This document shows, in pieces, positions 16,232 through 25,469 of a stretch of 64,000 nucleotides of DNA. The notes beneath the pieces were generated by a model. It ran no database searches. It saw only the letters and a list, made by a program, of their open reading frames with translations, and was not told the DNA's origin. The translations under genes and the position numbers were made by a program. Numbering within the stretch: position 1 is the stretch's first letter; the number at the start of each line of letters is the position of its first letter. The DNA is from SIRX01 sp965213905 (GTDB lineage: Bacteria > Actinomycetota > Rubrobacteria > Rubrobacterales > Rubrobacteraceae). Location of the stretch: NCBI GenBank assembly GCA_965213905.1, contig OZ243922.1:1178001-1242000 (forward strand), in the 5' to 3' direction.

Positions 16232-16689
16232 TTTGTAGAAAGCTCCTGCGGAAGTTTTCTTGATTCGCCGAGTGAGCGGTTGGGGAGCCGGGTCAGGGGG
16301 TCCCTGGTGGAGAGGTCTTCTAGCGACCGGATCACCCCGTTGAGCTCCGTCGCCGTGTGTCGAACGTCGTCCATGAGCCTTCCGGCCCGGTCGGGAAAGC
16401 CGGTGGGCAGGTCGGGCGTCGCGCCACGTTCCCGGTAGTCGCGCAAGGCACCCGCGGCCAGAGACACAGGGGCTAGAAGCGCGTGTAGCGCGTAGAGCGT
16501 CGCGGCGGTTCCCAGCAGGGTGGCGAACAGCAAGGCCACAACAATGCTCCCTGTTCTAGCAGGCAGCAAAGCGAGGTACAACACCAGAAGGATCAAAGGC
16601 ATGTGAACACCCACGAAGGCGACCAGGAGTATTTTGCCCAGGTAGCTCTTCGGGGACGGTAACCGAGAGAGAAGGGCGTAGAGCTTCAA
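16213..16689 (-). pseudogene. Membrane GGDEF protein, truncated at the start of the GGDEF domain
   Basis: Two membrane helices (about residues 20-65) and a HAMP-like linker lead into LEDLSTRDPLTRLPNRSLGE, the first helix of a GGDEF domain. The homology stops there, some 20 residues before the TAG at 16213. The active-site half is gone. The next recognisable sequence is the 3' part of a TrmH gene in another frame, so a deletion joined the two near 16245-16260. The TTG start overlaps the stop of the large PAS-GGDEF gene by 4 nt (TTGA), indicating an original two-gene operon. Confidence 0.75.
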
Positions 16690-19600
16690 GGCGTTTCGTC
16701 TTCGTCGGAAGGCTCTCCGTTCGTTTTCGGGTGAAAAATATTGTGTTGGTTCTTGCCCGCTTTCTTGGCCCGGTACATCGCGGCATCCGCTTCTTTAAAA
16801 AGGTCTTCCGCCTGGAGTTCTGGCCGGACGTTGGGCTCCGCGAGGGCGACGCCCACGCTGGCCGTCAAGGAGATCTTTTGTCCGTCCAACTCGAAAGAAG
16901 AGCTTAGAGCCTCCCGTATTCGCTTTGTCGCCCGGGCGGCCTCAGCCTCGTCGGAGATACCTTTGAACACCACCACGAATTCGTCTCCGCCGAGGCGGGT
17001 GGCGGTGTCATCAGGGCGCAGGCAACCTTTGAGGCGTTTCGCCACCGTCACGAGCAGCCGGTCTCCCGCTTCGTGGCCGAAAGTGTCGTTTACCTGCTTG
17101 AAGTCGTCGAGGTCCACGAACAACACGACCGCGTTTGTGCCCTGCTGACGGGCGCGTTCTATAACGTGTTCGAGGTCGTCCATGAACATGCGCCGGTTGG
17201 GCAAGTCGGTGAGGGGATCGTGGGTGGCCTGGTGGACGAGGCGCTCTTCTAGACGGCGGCGTTCGCTAACGTCCCGGGTGGAAGCCAGGATCATCCGACG
17301 GCCCCCGTAGTCTACGCCGCCCACACGTATCTCGGCCGGGAACTCGCTGCCGTTTTTACGCCGCAGCTCCGTCTTCACGACGGTATCCTGTACGCCCAGG
17401 TCGCCGGCCAGCGCCCGCTGCCAGAGCGTGCCGCCGTTCATCCTCCGGGCCCGGCGCTCTTCCTCGGGGAGCGTGTTGCGGTCGAGGTCTTGTATGGAGA
17501 GCGAGAGCATCTCTTCCCGGGAGTAGCCCAGCGCGCAGCAGGCGGCACCGTTACAGTCAAAGATACGCCCGTCGCCGTCGTGTACCACGAGGATGTCTAC
17601 GGACTGTGTAAAGAGTTGCCGGAAACGGTCCTCGCTCTCCCTCAACGCCTCTTCCGCCTCTTTCTGCTCGGTAACGTCCCAGGCGCTGACCACGAGGCCT
17701 TCTACACTAGGGTCCTCGAGTAGGTTCGTGCAGATAACCGTAAGCCACCTCCAGGAACCGTCCCCGGTCCGGGCCCGGAACACTGTGGGCGGGGTGGTAA
17801 AACCGGGGGCCAAAAGCGCTTTCTGGAGCAACGCCCGCGCCCGTTCGCGCTCGTCGGGGTGGACGACCTCGGCGAGAACGTTCATCTTCAAAAGCTCCTC
17901 GTCGTTGTAGTCGAGCACCCGCGCGCCCGGCGGGTTTAGCAGGTAGCGTGTGTTACCGCGGGCGTCCAACACCGCCAGAATGCCCGGCATGTTCTGCACC
18001 AGGGAACGAAACTGCGCCTCCGAGTTACGCAGCGCCTCTTCAGCTTCCTTACGCTCCGTGACGTCGCGGGAGTTGATGATCACTCCCTGCACATCCGGGT
18101 CCTCCACGAGGAAATTGCTGACCGCTTCGAGGTGTTTGTAAGAGCCATCGGCACACAGGAACCTCGCCTCTATCGGCACGACAGACTCGTCGTTCGCCAC
18201 GCCCTCGCGGTATTTGTCCGCCACCATTTCGGCATCATCCGGGTGTAAGTAGTAAAAGGCGTTGGTTCCGACCATTTCTTCTGGCTTGTAGCCGAGCACC
18301 CGTTCGATAGCCGGGCTTTCGTAGCGAATAGTTCCGTCGGGCTCCAGGATTGAGACGATGTCCCATCCGTGACGGATCAGGGCACTAAAACGCTTCTCGC
18401 TCTCCCGCAACGCCGCCTCGACGCGTTTACGCCCGGTGATGTCCCTAATGACCACCTGTGCAGCAGGTTTGCCGTCGTAGTTTATGGGCACCCCGGACAC
18501 TTCTACGTCAATAATACTTCCGTCGGCGCGGATGTACTTCTGCTCCATAAGAGGAGCCGGCCCTCCTTTCTCCATGTGGCCCGCCATCCGCGCCTGAACG
18601 GCTTCCCGGTAGTCGGGGTGTACGAAGTCCAGAGGGTTTTTGCCGATTATTTCCGCCGGGCTAGAAGCCCCGTAGAGTTTCACCCCCGCGGCATTTACAT
18701 AAACTACCTCCCCTCCGCTGTGAACGACCACGGCGTCCGGGGAGAGCTCGACGAGGCTGCGGTAGCGCGCTTCGCTGTCGCGCAACTCCTCCCTCATCTT
18801 CTCGCGCCCGGTAATGTCTTGAACCGTTCCGGAAATCTTGACGGGCCGCCCTTCCTCATCGCGGCTCATCTCGAAGTCGTTGTACACGACCCGCACCTCG
18901 CCGTCCGGGCGGATTATGCGGTGCTCGACTCCCGGGCGCGGGTCGTTTTGTGCGTTACGAAACTCTTTCTGTGACCGCTCAACGAATTCTACGTCGTCGG
19001 GGTGGACTCTTTCAAAGAAATCTTTGTAGGTTGGGACGAACTGTTGGGGGGCGAAGCCGAAGATACGGAAGTGCTCGTCGGACCAGTAGAGTTCTCCGCC
19101 GATTACCTGTTCCCAATGGCCGACCTGGGCTATCTTTTGGGAGGCTTTGAGTCGGGCTTCCCTCTCCCGGAGCGCGTCCTCGATCTCTTTCCGGTCGGTG
19201 ATGTCGCGCGCGAGGCCGAAAAAGCCCGTGATGTTTCCCCGGGCGTCGCGGTAAGGTCCCTCGGTGGAGAGGTACGTGCGCCTTTGTCCGTCGATCATCC
19301 TGGTATCTTCGGTGGTACGGGTTTCACCGGAGATTAGAACTTCGCGATCCCGCTCCATGGTCTCGCGCCCGTCGCCGGAGAACAACTCGACGTCGTCCTT
19401 ACCGATTATCTCCTCGACGCTCTTACCGAGCGCCTCGGCGCCGGCCTGGTTGATCAGGCGGTAACGCCCCTCCAGGTCCTTGACGAAGACGGTGTCGGTG
19501 GTGTTGCCTATCACAGCCTCTAACAACTCGTAGCTTTCCTTGATGGCCCCCTCGGCCCACTTGCGCCCGCCAACGTCCCGGGAATTGACCAGGATACCTC

Positions 19601-20372
19601 TCACACCCGGTACGTCCATCAGGTTCGCAATCACCACTTCCAGGCGCCGCCAAGAGCCGTCCGCGTGCCGGCACCGGAACTCCAGCCGGCTGTTCGGGGT
19701 GCCTCCACCCTCCAGCACCCGGAGGAGAAGATATTTCACCAGTTCGGCGTCGTCCGGATGAACGAGGTCGAGAACGCTGGTTCCGACCAACTCTTCCGGC
19801 TTGTACCCCAGTATCCGTTCGACCGCCGGGCTTTCGTAGCTAATGGTGCTGTCAGCCTCGATAATGGTTGTGATGTCCGGGCTGTTTCGTACCACAGAGC
19901 GTAAAAGCTGATGATTTTCTTCAGGTACTTCTTTAGGTGTTTCGTGCTCCTGCTGGTGTTCCGCAACGCTGCGTAGCGTCCACACGGAACAGGTGGCGCC
20001 GCCCCGCTCGTCGGTGATGGGTGAGATGTCGAGCTCTGCCAGAAACTCCGTGCCGCTTTTGCGGTAGCCGAGAAGCTTTGTCCGGGCCGGCTCCCGATTT
20101 GCGAGCGCAGCCCGGATCCCACCCAGCCGGGCTCGGTCCGTTTTTTCGCCCCAGAGGATGTGCGGAGATCCTCCGAGCGTTTCTTCGCGGGTGTAACCCG
20201 TTATGCGGGTAAAGGCTTCGTTGGTATACACAACCTTAAGCCCCGGCTCTTCTACAGGATGCGCCTCGGTGACCAGCACGGCATCGCCCATGCTATCCAA
20301 GACTGATCCCAGGAAACCCAGCCGCGCCGGTGTGGGTTCCGGTTCCTCCGCGTTGCTCCAACTCCGGGACAT
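16686..20372 (-). CDS. Multi-PAS diguanylate cyclase (eight PAS domains plus GGDEF)
   Basis: A 1228-aa cytoplasmic sensor that makes c-di-GMP. I count eight consecutive PAS/PAC units of about 120-130 residues, each ending in an RDITxRK-like linker and followed by an ALRESE-type helix. No transmembrane segment is seen. The C-terminal domain has DPLTDLPNRRMF, the active site RLGGDEF and, five residues upstream of GGDEF, the inhibitory-site RxxD (RPDD), so it should be active and product-inhibited. PAS2 and PAS6 are near-copies (YESPAVERILGYKPEE and YESPAIERVLGYKPEE), pointing to internal duplication. ATG 20372 follows GGTGGAG. Confidence 0.92.
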   Translation of the reverse strand: MSRSWSNAEEPEPTPARLGFLGSVLDSMGDAVLVTEAHPVEEPGLKVVYTNEAFTRITGYTREETLGGSPHILWGEKTDRARLGGIRAALANREPARTKLLGYRKSGTEFLAELDISPITDERGGATCSVWTLRSVAEHQQEHETPKEVPEENHQLLRSVVRNSPDITTIIEADSTISYESPAVERILGYKPEELVGTSVLDLVHPDDAELVKYLLLRVLEGGGTPNSRLEFRCRHADGSWRRLEVVIANLMDVPGVRGILVNSRDVGGRKWAEGAIKESYELLEAVIGNTTDTVFVKDLEGRYRLINQAGAEALGKSVEEIIGKDDVELFSGDGRETMERDREVLISGETRTTEDTRMIDGQRRTYLSTEGPYRDARGNITGFFGLARDITDRKEIEDALREREARLKASQKIAQVGHWEQVIGGELYWSDEHFRIFGFAPQQFVPTYKDFFERVHPDDVEFVERSQKEFRNAQNDPRPGVEHRIIRPDGEVRVVYNDFEMSRDEEGRPVKISGTVQDITGREKMREELRDSEARYRSLVELSPDAVVVHSGGEVVYVNAAGVKLYGASSPAEIIGKNPLDFVHPDYREAVQARMAGHMEKGGPAPLMEQKYIRADGSIIDVEVSGVPINYDGKPAAQVVIRDITGRKRVEAALRESEKRFSALIRHGWDIVSILEPDGTIRYESPAIERVLGYKPEEMVGTNAFYYLHPDDAEMVADKYREGVANDESVVPIEARFLCADGSYKHLEAVSNFLVEDPDVQGVIINSRDVTERKEAEEALRNSEAQFRSLVQNMPGILAVLDARGNTRYLLNPPGARVLDYNDEELLKMNVLAEVVHPDERERARALLQKALLAPGFTTPPTVFRARTGDGSWRWLTVICTNLLEDPSVEGLVVSAWDVTEQKEAEEALRESEDRFRQLFTQSVDILVVHDGDGRIFDCNGAACCALGYSREEMLSLSIQDLDRNTLPEEERRARRMNGGTLWQRALAGDLGVQDTVVKTELRRKNGSEFPAEIRVGGVDYGGRRMILASTRDVSERRRLEERLVHQATHDPLTDLPNRRMFMDDLEHVIERARQQGTNAVVLFVDLDDFKQVNDTFGHEAGDRLLVTVAKRLKGCLRPDDTATRLGGDEFVVVFKGISDEAEAARATKRIREALSSSFELDGQKISLTASVGVALAEPNVRPELQAEDLFKEADAAMYRAKKAGKNQHNIFHPKTNGEPSDEDETP

Positions 20373-20467
20373 TTGTGCTTCTCCACCCCGCATTCTACGA
20401 CCTTATTGTGCCCGCCGGGCAACTTTGTTTGTGGCTGAATTCTGAAACACCAAGTTCGGCGAACCTT

Positions 20468-20482
20468 ATGATAGCGTATCAT
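20468..20482. promoter_or_regulatory. Paired palindromes upstream of the multi-PAS gene
   Basis: ATGATA-GCG-TATCAT is a perfect 6-3-6 inverted repeat about 100 nt upstream of the PAS-GGDEF start. It sits just beside a second one, GTTCG-G-CGAAC (20453-20463). Such paired symmetric sites suggest an operator; no binding protein can be named. Confidence 0.35.
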
Positions 20483-20591
20483 GCGTTCTGGCGAGTAGGC
20501 CGGGCCAAACGCTTTCAAGTCCTTCAAAGTACCATCCGTTATTATTTGGGCTATGTAGCCTACGTGCCAGGTGTCTTCATACCAGGTTTGA

Positions 20592-21557
20592 TTAGTCGGC
20601 CAGATCCCGCCGGGCCGAAGAGGAGTCCTGGGGCACGAGTACTTTGAGCGCGTTTGGAGCCAGGGAGAAGCCTTGGGGGGTGTGGGCGACCAGCTCGCCG
20701 TCCACGTTTACGGCCAGTTCGGGTTTGGTCTGTAGCACTACCCGAGAGGTCCGGTAGTGGTTGATCGCCTTTCCGACTATGAAGTCTCCGCTTTTTAGAT
20801 AGCGGGCAATGCCTATGAGATCTCTGTGGCGCGGTATCTCTACTGTGTAGACATCTAGGGAACGGTCGTCCATGCTGGAGTCCGGCGCGACAAGCATGCC
20901 GCCGCCGTAGAATCGGCCGTTGCCGACACCGACCTGCAACAGCCTCTCTATCTCTACCGTTTCGTGGTCTCCGTCCGGAAATGAGAGTTTTGCGGAGAAC
21001 GGCTCGTGCTTCAAGAACGCTTTTACGGCGGCGAGGGGATAGGCCAGCGCCCCGGCATTGCGCTTGAGGCGCGGGGTGAGCGCCTGCGTAACACCGACCG
21101 AGAGCCCCGAAGACGCCAGGTTCACGTAGTAGTTGTCCCCGATGAGGCCCAGATCCACGTCAACCACCTTGCCGCGGGCGATGGTTTCGCACGCCGCCGG
21201 TATACGGCCAAAGCCAGAGGGTATCCCGAGCGTGCGGGCGAAGTCGTTTGCGGTCCCGAGCGGCAAGAGGCCTAGAACAGCCCCGTGGTAGGCCAAAAAG
21301 TCCACGACCGAGCTGATCGAACCGTCACCACCACCCAGGATCAGCTTGTCGTAGCTCTTGCCATCTTCCTCATTGAGAACCTCCCGGACGATCTCCGGAA
21401 GCCGCGCCGGATCGTGTAGGGCGTACGTCGCGCCGAGCGGCACGCCGAGACCTTGCAAGCAGTCTACAGCCTCGGAGAAAGCCCGCTTCCCGCTGCGCGA
21501 GCGGGTGTTGACGATCAGGGCCGCCCGTCCGCCATTCCCGCTAGAACCTCCCTCCAA
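20592..21557 (-). CDS. Diacylglycerol kinase-family lipid kinase (DgkB/YegS type)
   Basis: A 321-aa soluble lipid kinase that phosphorylates diacylglycerol or a related lipid at the membrane face. It shows the nucleotide-binding hallmark KLILGGGDGSISSVVDF (about residues 71-87), the LGLLPLGTANDFARTLGIP loop and the GRFYGGGMLVAPDSSMDD metal-site region of the C-terminal beta-sandwich. The start is TTG at 21557 with AAGGAG 6 nt upstream; no ATG is available. It is transcribed with or after the multi-PAS gene's flank but appears to be a single gene. Confidence 0.9.
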   Translation of the reverse strand: MEGGSSGNGGRAALIVNTRSRSGKRAFSEAVDCLQGLGVPLGATYALHDPARLPEIVREVLNEEDGKSYDKLILGGGDGSISSVVDFLAYHGAVLGLLPLGTANDFARTLGIPSGFGRIPAACETIARGKVVDVDLGLIGDNYYVNLASSGLSVGVTQALTPRLKRNAGALAYPLAAVKAFLKHEPFSAKLSFPDGDHETVEIERLLQVGVGNGRFYGGGMLVAPDSSMDDRSLDVYTVEIPRHRDLIGIARYLKSGDFIVGKAINHYRTSRVVLQTKPELAVNVDGELVAHTPQGFSLAPNALKVLVPQDSSSARRDLAD

Positions 21558-21750
21558 AACACACTCCTTACTCAGTGAGGTTTCAAATAAAGCTCTTCTA
21601 CAAAGAGCCTCTTTACTAACCAGGGCTCTACGCGCCCTCTAGTTTACGTCTACGCAATGGTGGTCGGTAGGTTTCCGCGGTCCCGTACCTGAAAGTGGAA
21701 GGGCCCGCACGCCAAACACCCGCGCTTTTCAAGCCGTCTTCCTGGGGCGG

Positions 21751-21774
21751 CTCTAGCCCTTGCTCTAGCCCTTG
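21751..21774. repeat. 12-nt tandem duplication at the antiporter stop codon
   Basis: CTCTAGCCCTTG occurs twice in a row, and the copy at 21763 contains the TAG stop of the antiporter gene. A third imperfect start (CTCTCACG) follows. This belongs to the set of 3'-end duplications described in the findings. Confidence 0.85.
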
Positions 21775-22856
21775 CTCTCACGCCTGCGGTTGAGGCTCCG
21801 GGCGGCGAGGACGGCGAGCGTTACGGTGGTCAGGGGGATCACGAACGCCAGCATGATGAGGCTGAAAGCGGGTAGCGCCTCGTGGCCGGCGGCGTCGAAG
21901 AAGAGGTAGAGGGTGTAGGCGGCGTAGTAGCCGAGGAAAAGGAGGCCTTCCCAGCGGTTGATCCGGTGGCCGGTAAAGAAGATCGGCAGGCACGCGACGG
22001 CGGTGGCGATCATGACCGGGATGTCGAAGCTTATCGCCGCGGGGGCCACGTCTATGCCGCCCGGCGCCACGAGGCCGGTGAGGCCCAGCACCGCCAAAAC
22101 GTTGAAAAGACAGCTACCGACCACGTTGCCGACCGCCATCTCCCGCTGGCCGCGCAGGACGGCCAGCACCGAGGTTGCGACCTCCGGCAGCGAGGTCCCG
22201 GCGGAGACCACCGTTAGGCCGATGATCAACTCGCTTATCCCGATGGCCGAAGCGACGGCGACCGCCCCGTCAACCAGCCAGCGGGACCCGAGGACGAGCA
22301 TCCCCAGGCCCACGACTACGAGCCCGATCTGGACGGCGACCCGCCTACTACCTCCTTCGTTGCCGTACTCCTCCTGTTCGTGGTCCTCGCCCCCGACGGC
22401 CTCCGCACCCTCCCGGCGGCTCTCCCAAACGGCGAAGAGCGTGTAGGCCACCACCCCACCGAAAAGCAAAAGTCCCTCCAGGCGTCCGATGCTCCCATCA
22501 AGCGCCAGGACCAGGAGCAGCGCCGAAACCCCGACCATAAGAGGGGCGTCAAGGCGCACCAGCCGCCGGGAGACCATCAGCGGGGCCACCAGCGCCGAAA
22601 GACCGAGTATGAAAAGCACGTTGAAGATATTGCTGCCGACGACGTTTCCAAGGGCTATATCGGCCTGGCCGCCGAGGGCGGAGCCCACGCTGACCGCCGC
22701 CTCGGGTGAGCTGGTCCCGAAAGCCACGACCGTAAGGCCGACCACTAGCGGCGAGATACCCAAAGCCCCAGCAAGCTCGGAGGCCCCACGCGCCAGAAGC
22801 TCCGCACCCACGATCAGTAGTGCCGCCCCGAGAACAAAGAGGATCAGCGTGAGCAT
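21765..22856 (-). CDS. Calcium/sodium antiporter (CaCA family, YrbG-like)
   Basis: A 363-aa inner-membrane cation/Ca2+ exchanger with about ten helices. The two inverted alpha-repeats that form the ion site are clear: GTSSPEAAVSVGSAL with GNVVGSNIFNVLFILG, and GTSLPEVATSVLAV with GNVVGSCLFNVLAVLG. A charged cytoplasmic loop separates them. The ATG at 22856 is preferred from the family N-terminus (MLTLILFVLGAALL); a TTG at 22871 is the alternative. A 12-nt tandem duplication spans its stop codon. Confidence 0.93.
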   Translation of the reverse strand: MLTLILFVLGAALLIVGAELLARGASELAGALGISPLVVGLTVVAFGTSSPEAAVSVGSALGGQADIALGNVVGSNIFNVLFILGLSALVAPLMVSRRLVRLDAPLMVGVSALLLVLALDGSIGRLEGLLLFGGVVAYTLFAVWESRREGAEAVGGEDHEQEEYGNEGGSRRVAVQIGLVVVGLGMLVLGSRWLVDGAVAVASAIGISELIIGLTVVSAGTSLPEVATSVLAVLRGQREMAVGNVVGSCLFNVLAVLGLTGLVAPGGIDVAPAAISFDIPVMIATAVACLPIFFTGHRINRWEGLLFLGYYAAYTLYLFFDAAGHEALPAFSLIMLAFVIPLTTVTLAVLAARSLNRRRESKG

Positions 22857-22934
22857 ACTCAGGCTATCCAAGAACGATTTAGCAGCCCGAACCTGTTAAT
22901 CGTTAACACCCTTCAACATTTCACAACTATAGCT

Positions 22935-23213
22935 CTAATCTACACCGACGATCCGAACAAAAGCTAGGCTTTGGCGTCGAGTCCGGCCAGGATCCGGGTT
23001 CGGGGCAGGTTCGGGAAGCTGTTTGTGGTGGCTGAACCAGGTGCAGGGGCGTTCGGGACGGTAACTGTAGGCCCGGAAGACGTTCGGCGCGAAGCCTACG
23101 GTCTCCCGGGCCTTTTTGGAGGGGCCGCGGAGGTTCTCGGGCAGTTCGTCCTCCTCGGGAACGGGGAACCAGCTAACGGGTGCGGCGCTTCCTTTGCCCG
23201 AGATGTGCCCCAC
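22935..23213 (-). pseudogene. Carboxymuconolactone decarboxylase/AhpD-like fragment
   Basis: The first about 60 residues, including SWFPVPEEDELPENL and KKARETVGFAPNVFRAYSYRP, match the start of peroxidase-related CMD/AhpD-like enzymes. After WFSHHKQL the similarity degrades into low-quality sequence and stops. The catalytic C-x-x-C region, normally about 50 residues further on, is missing. The fragment lies next to an intact OsmC gene, so an organic-peroxide defence pair may have lost one member. Confidence 0.6.
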
Positions 23214-23232
23214 GCCGCCCGTGTCGGGCCTC

Positions 23233-23673
23233 TTATCCCAGCAACGAGGTGTTCAGCTCGATCTCTACGTTACCGCGGAGCGCGTTGGAAACGGGGCACA
23301 TCTGCTCTGCTTCCTGGGCGGCTTCTCCGAACTGGTCCTCGTCCATGCCGGGAACCCGGCCGCGGACGTTCAGTTCGATGGTGGAGATTTTGAGGTTGTC
23401 CAGGTCCAGGGTGCAGGTGGCGCTTACGTCTAGTTCCTCCGGGTCGTTGCCGCCTTCGCCCAGCACGTTAGAGAGGGCCATCGCATAGCAACTCACGTGG
23501 GCGGCGGCCACAAGTTCTTCCGGGCTCGTCTGGCCCGCGGGGTCCTCGGCGCGGGTGGCGAAACTTACCGCCGACTGCTCCAGCGTTCCACTACTCGCCA
23601 GGTCGAGGCTCCCGGAGCCGCTCTGCAGGTCACCTTCCCACTTCACGTCCGCCTGTCGTTTCGCTTCGGCCAT
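23233..23673 (-). CDS. OsmC-family organic hydroperoxide reductase
   Basis: A 146-aa thiol peroxidase that detoxifies organic hydroperoxides as a homodimer. Both catalytic cysteines are present: Cys62 in SPEELVAAAHVSCYAMALS and Cys126 in EAEQMCPVSNALRG, 64 residues apart. This intact paralogue shows by comparison what the TGA in the gene at 15444 replaces. The ATG at 23673 is preceded by AGGAG. Confidence 0.93.
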   Translation of the reverse strand: MAEAKRQADVKWEGDLQSGSGSLDLASSGTLEQSAVSFATRAEDPAGQTSPEELVAAAHVSCYAMALSNVLGEGGNDPEELDVSATCTLDLDNLKISTIELNVRGRVPGMDEDQFGEAAQEAEQMCPVSNALRGNVEIELNTSLLG

Positions 23674-23817
23674 GCTCTCCTCCTTTGGTTTGACCTTCGT
23701 TTTGTTCCTGCGTCACACCCGCATACGCAACCAGAGACCCGTAGATTGCCACCCGGTGAAGTTTACCTGCTTTTCGTCCCGCCCGGACGAACTACCGCGC
23801 CACCCTTGGATGTCCTG

Positions 23818-24102
23818 CTACTCCCCGCGCCGGCCCTTTACCTGGTCTATGCCGGGCACGGTGAGCGTGTAGGTGGCGGCGTCTTCTCCGGCGGATTTTA
23901 CGTAACCCTGGTCCAGTAGATACCGCACCGCGACCTCGCAGTTGGGAGACTCCGGGTCTATTCCGACCCGGGGCGCCGCCGCTTCCGCCTCGGTACTCTC
24001 GGAACCGCCGACCGGCACCGGCTCGTTTGGCTTACCCCCGGAGAGATCGTAAAACCCCTCCAGCAACAGCATCGCATCTTCTTCGGTCCTACCGGCCGAC
24101 AT
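23818..24102 (-). CDS. Hypothetical protein
   Basis: A 94-residue acidic protein not recognised. It begins with a helical segment (TEEDAMLLLEGFYDLSGG), has an Ala/Glu-rich middle, and ends with CEVAVRYLLDQGYVKSAGED followed by a beta-like stretch (TYTLTVPGIDQV) that could be a small winged-helix-like domain. AGGAGG lies upstream of the start. It lies upstream of the OsmC gene on the same strand, with a gap of about 140 nt. Confidence 0.6.
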   Translation of the reverse strand: MSAGRTEEDAMLLLEGFYDLSGGKPNEPVPVGGSESTEAEAAAPRVGIDPESPNCEVAVRYLLDQGYVKSAGEDAATYTLTVPGIDQVKGRRGE

Positions 24103-24229
24103 AATAGTCCTCCTCTTTACCGTTGGTCTTTCTCAGAGCTTCTTGTACCAGAAATCTCCGTGGTCGAAACAGGGCGCCCCATAGAAACGCCCGGAATGCC
24201 CTTGCGCCGTCAAACAGGATAACGGTCTC

Positions 24230-25084
24230 CTAGTAAGCGTACACCTCTTCACAGCCGCCGAGCACGGTATCCTCGCTACCGACGACGCACACGTCGTAAC
24301 CGGGGCCACCGGATATCCGATCCTCGGTACCGTCGCCCGCGGCGTAAAGCAAGTCGTCGCCCGCCTCCCCGTAGAGGTCGTCGGACCCTTTGAAACCGTA
24401 GACCGCGTCGTTGTCGTTCTCGCCTACTACGAAGTCGTTACCGGAACCGCCGTCCAAGTAGTCACTTCCGGCGTTGCCGTTTACCGAGTCGTCGCCCGCC
24501 CCGCCGTCGATCCGGTCGCCACCGCGGTCGCCGTAGAGGGTGTCTTTTCCGTAACCGCCCACTATGCAGTCGCCGCCGCGACCGCCGTAGAGCGAATCGT
24601 CGCCGTTACCTTCGAGGATTTCGTCGCCACCGCCGAGGCCGTATATAAAGTCTCCGTACCGGCTGCCGGAGAGCTTGTCGTATCCATTAGTGCCGTAGAT
24701 AATTCTTTCCTTTCCGGCAGGTGTTTCGCCGGAACCGCCGGTGGGGTCTATTCTATCTACGAACACCGGAACTTGGGTAAGATCCGCATCCCCGGAGACA
24801 GGTCCTTGGGTCTGCGGGAAACCGTAGATGGTTATCCGCTCTCCTACGTACTGCGAGAGATCCACCCCTCCCTCCGAAGCCTTGCTTATGAGCGTCCAGG
24901 TGGCACCCGTTGTCTCATCAGTCACCTTGTACTGCTGAAGTTCGTCGAGGGCGGTATTTTTTGTCTGAATTACACCGGTCGCCGATATTTCTTCCGGTTG
25001 CCGTAAACCATCTTGCCCGAATGCGGGAACCGCCAACACGAGCAGCGCCGCGAGCATACCCACCAGCATAAGTAATCTTTTCAT
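24230..25084 (-). CDS. Secreted protein with RTX-type calcium-binding repeats
   Basis: A 284-aa protein. It starts with a Sec signal peptide (MKRLLMLVGMLAALLVLAVP, cleavage near AFGQ). An OB-fold-like domain follows (about residues 30-110: ISATGVIQTKN, YVGERITIYGFPQ), then some 12-14 nonapeptides of the GGxGxDxUx kind (GGAGDDSVNGNAG, GGSGNDFVVGEND) that fold as a Ca2+-loaded beta-roll. Two Cys pairs near the end may form disulfides. The ATG at 25084 follows AAAGGA. There is no T1SS nearby, so Sec export is likely. The function is unknown. Confidence 0.85.
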   Translation of the reverse strand: MKRLLMLVGMLAALLVLAVPAFGQDGLRQPEEISATGVIQTKNTALDELQQYKVTDETTGATWTLISKASEGGVDLSQYVGERITIYGFPQTQGPVSGDADLTQVPVFVDRIDPTGGSGETPAGKERIIYGTNGYDKLSGSRYGDFIYGLGGGDEILEGNGDDSLYGGRGGDCIVGGYGKDTLYGDRGGDRIDGGAGDDSVNGNAGSDYLDGGSGNDFVVGENDNDAVYGFKGSDDLYGEAGDDLLYAAGDGTEDRISGGPGYDVCVVGSEDTVLGGCEEVYAY

Positions 25085-25469
25085 CACGTTTGTCCTTTTG
25101 CTGTTTTCCACCGTCTGGCTTTACGCCTCCCCGGGTTCTTTCCGCGAGGAACTCTTGTACCCCTGTACCGAACCAACCTTTGCCGACCACCTCCTTATTC
25201 GTCGCCGGCTCACTCCCCGGGCGCCAAACGTCACCTTAACCGCACCGGGTAACGATACGATTACAAGACAGAAGACATCTGGAAACAATTGTGTTAAGCG
25301 TCGGTTACAGAAAGGTTGACGCCGTGTAACGGGCTGGCTTCTCAGTAACCTTTCGTCGTTTTCCTCGACTCTCTCAGGCTTTTTCTCACATACCGTGAAA
25401 CGAATTGGACACGGGGCGCGTATACGAGAGACAATAATTAGGTTCAAAGAGGATGAAGGGAGTTTTTCC
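25085..25469. other. Divergent intergenic region without a recognised gene
   Basis: This stretch separates the RTX-like gene (minus) from the ABC-2 pair (plus) and is more AT-rich than its flanks. It must hold both promoters. I see no convincing -35/-10 pair, hairpin or conserved small frame; the open frame running through it on the minus strand has no coding character. Confidence 0.5.
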
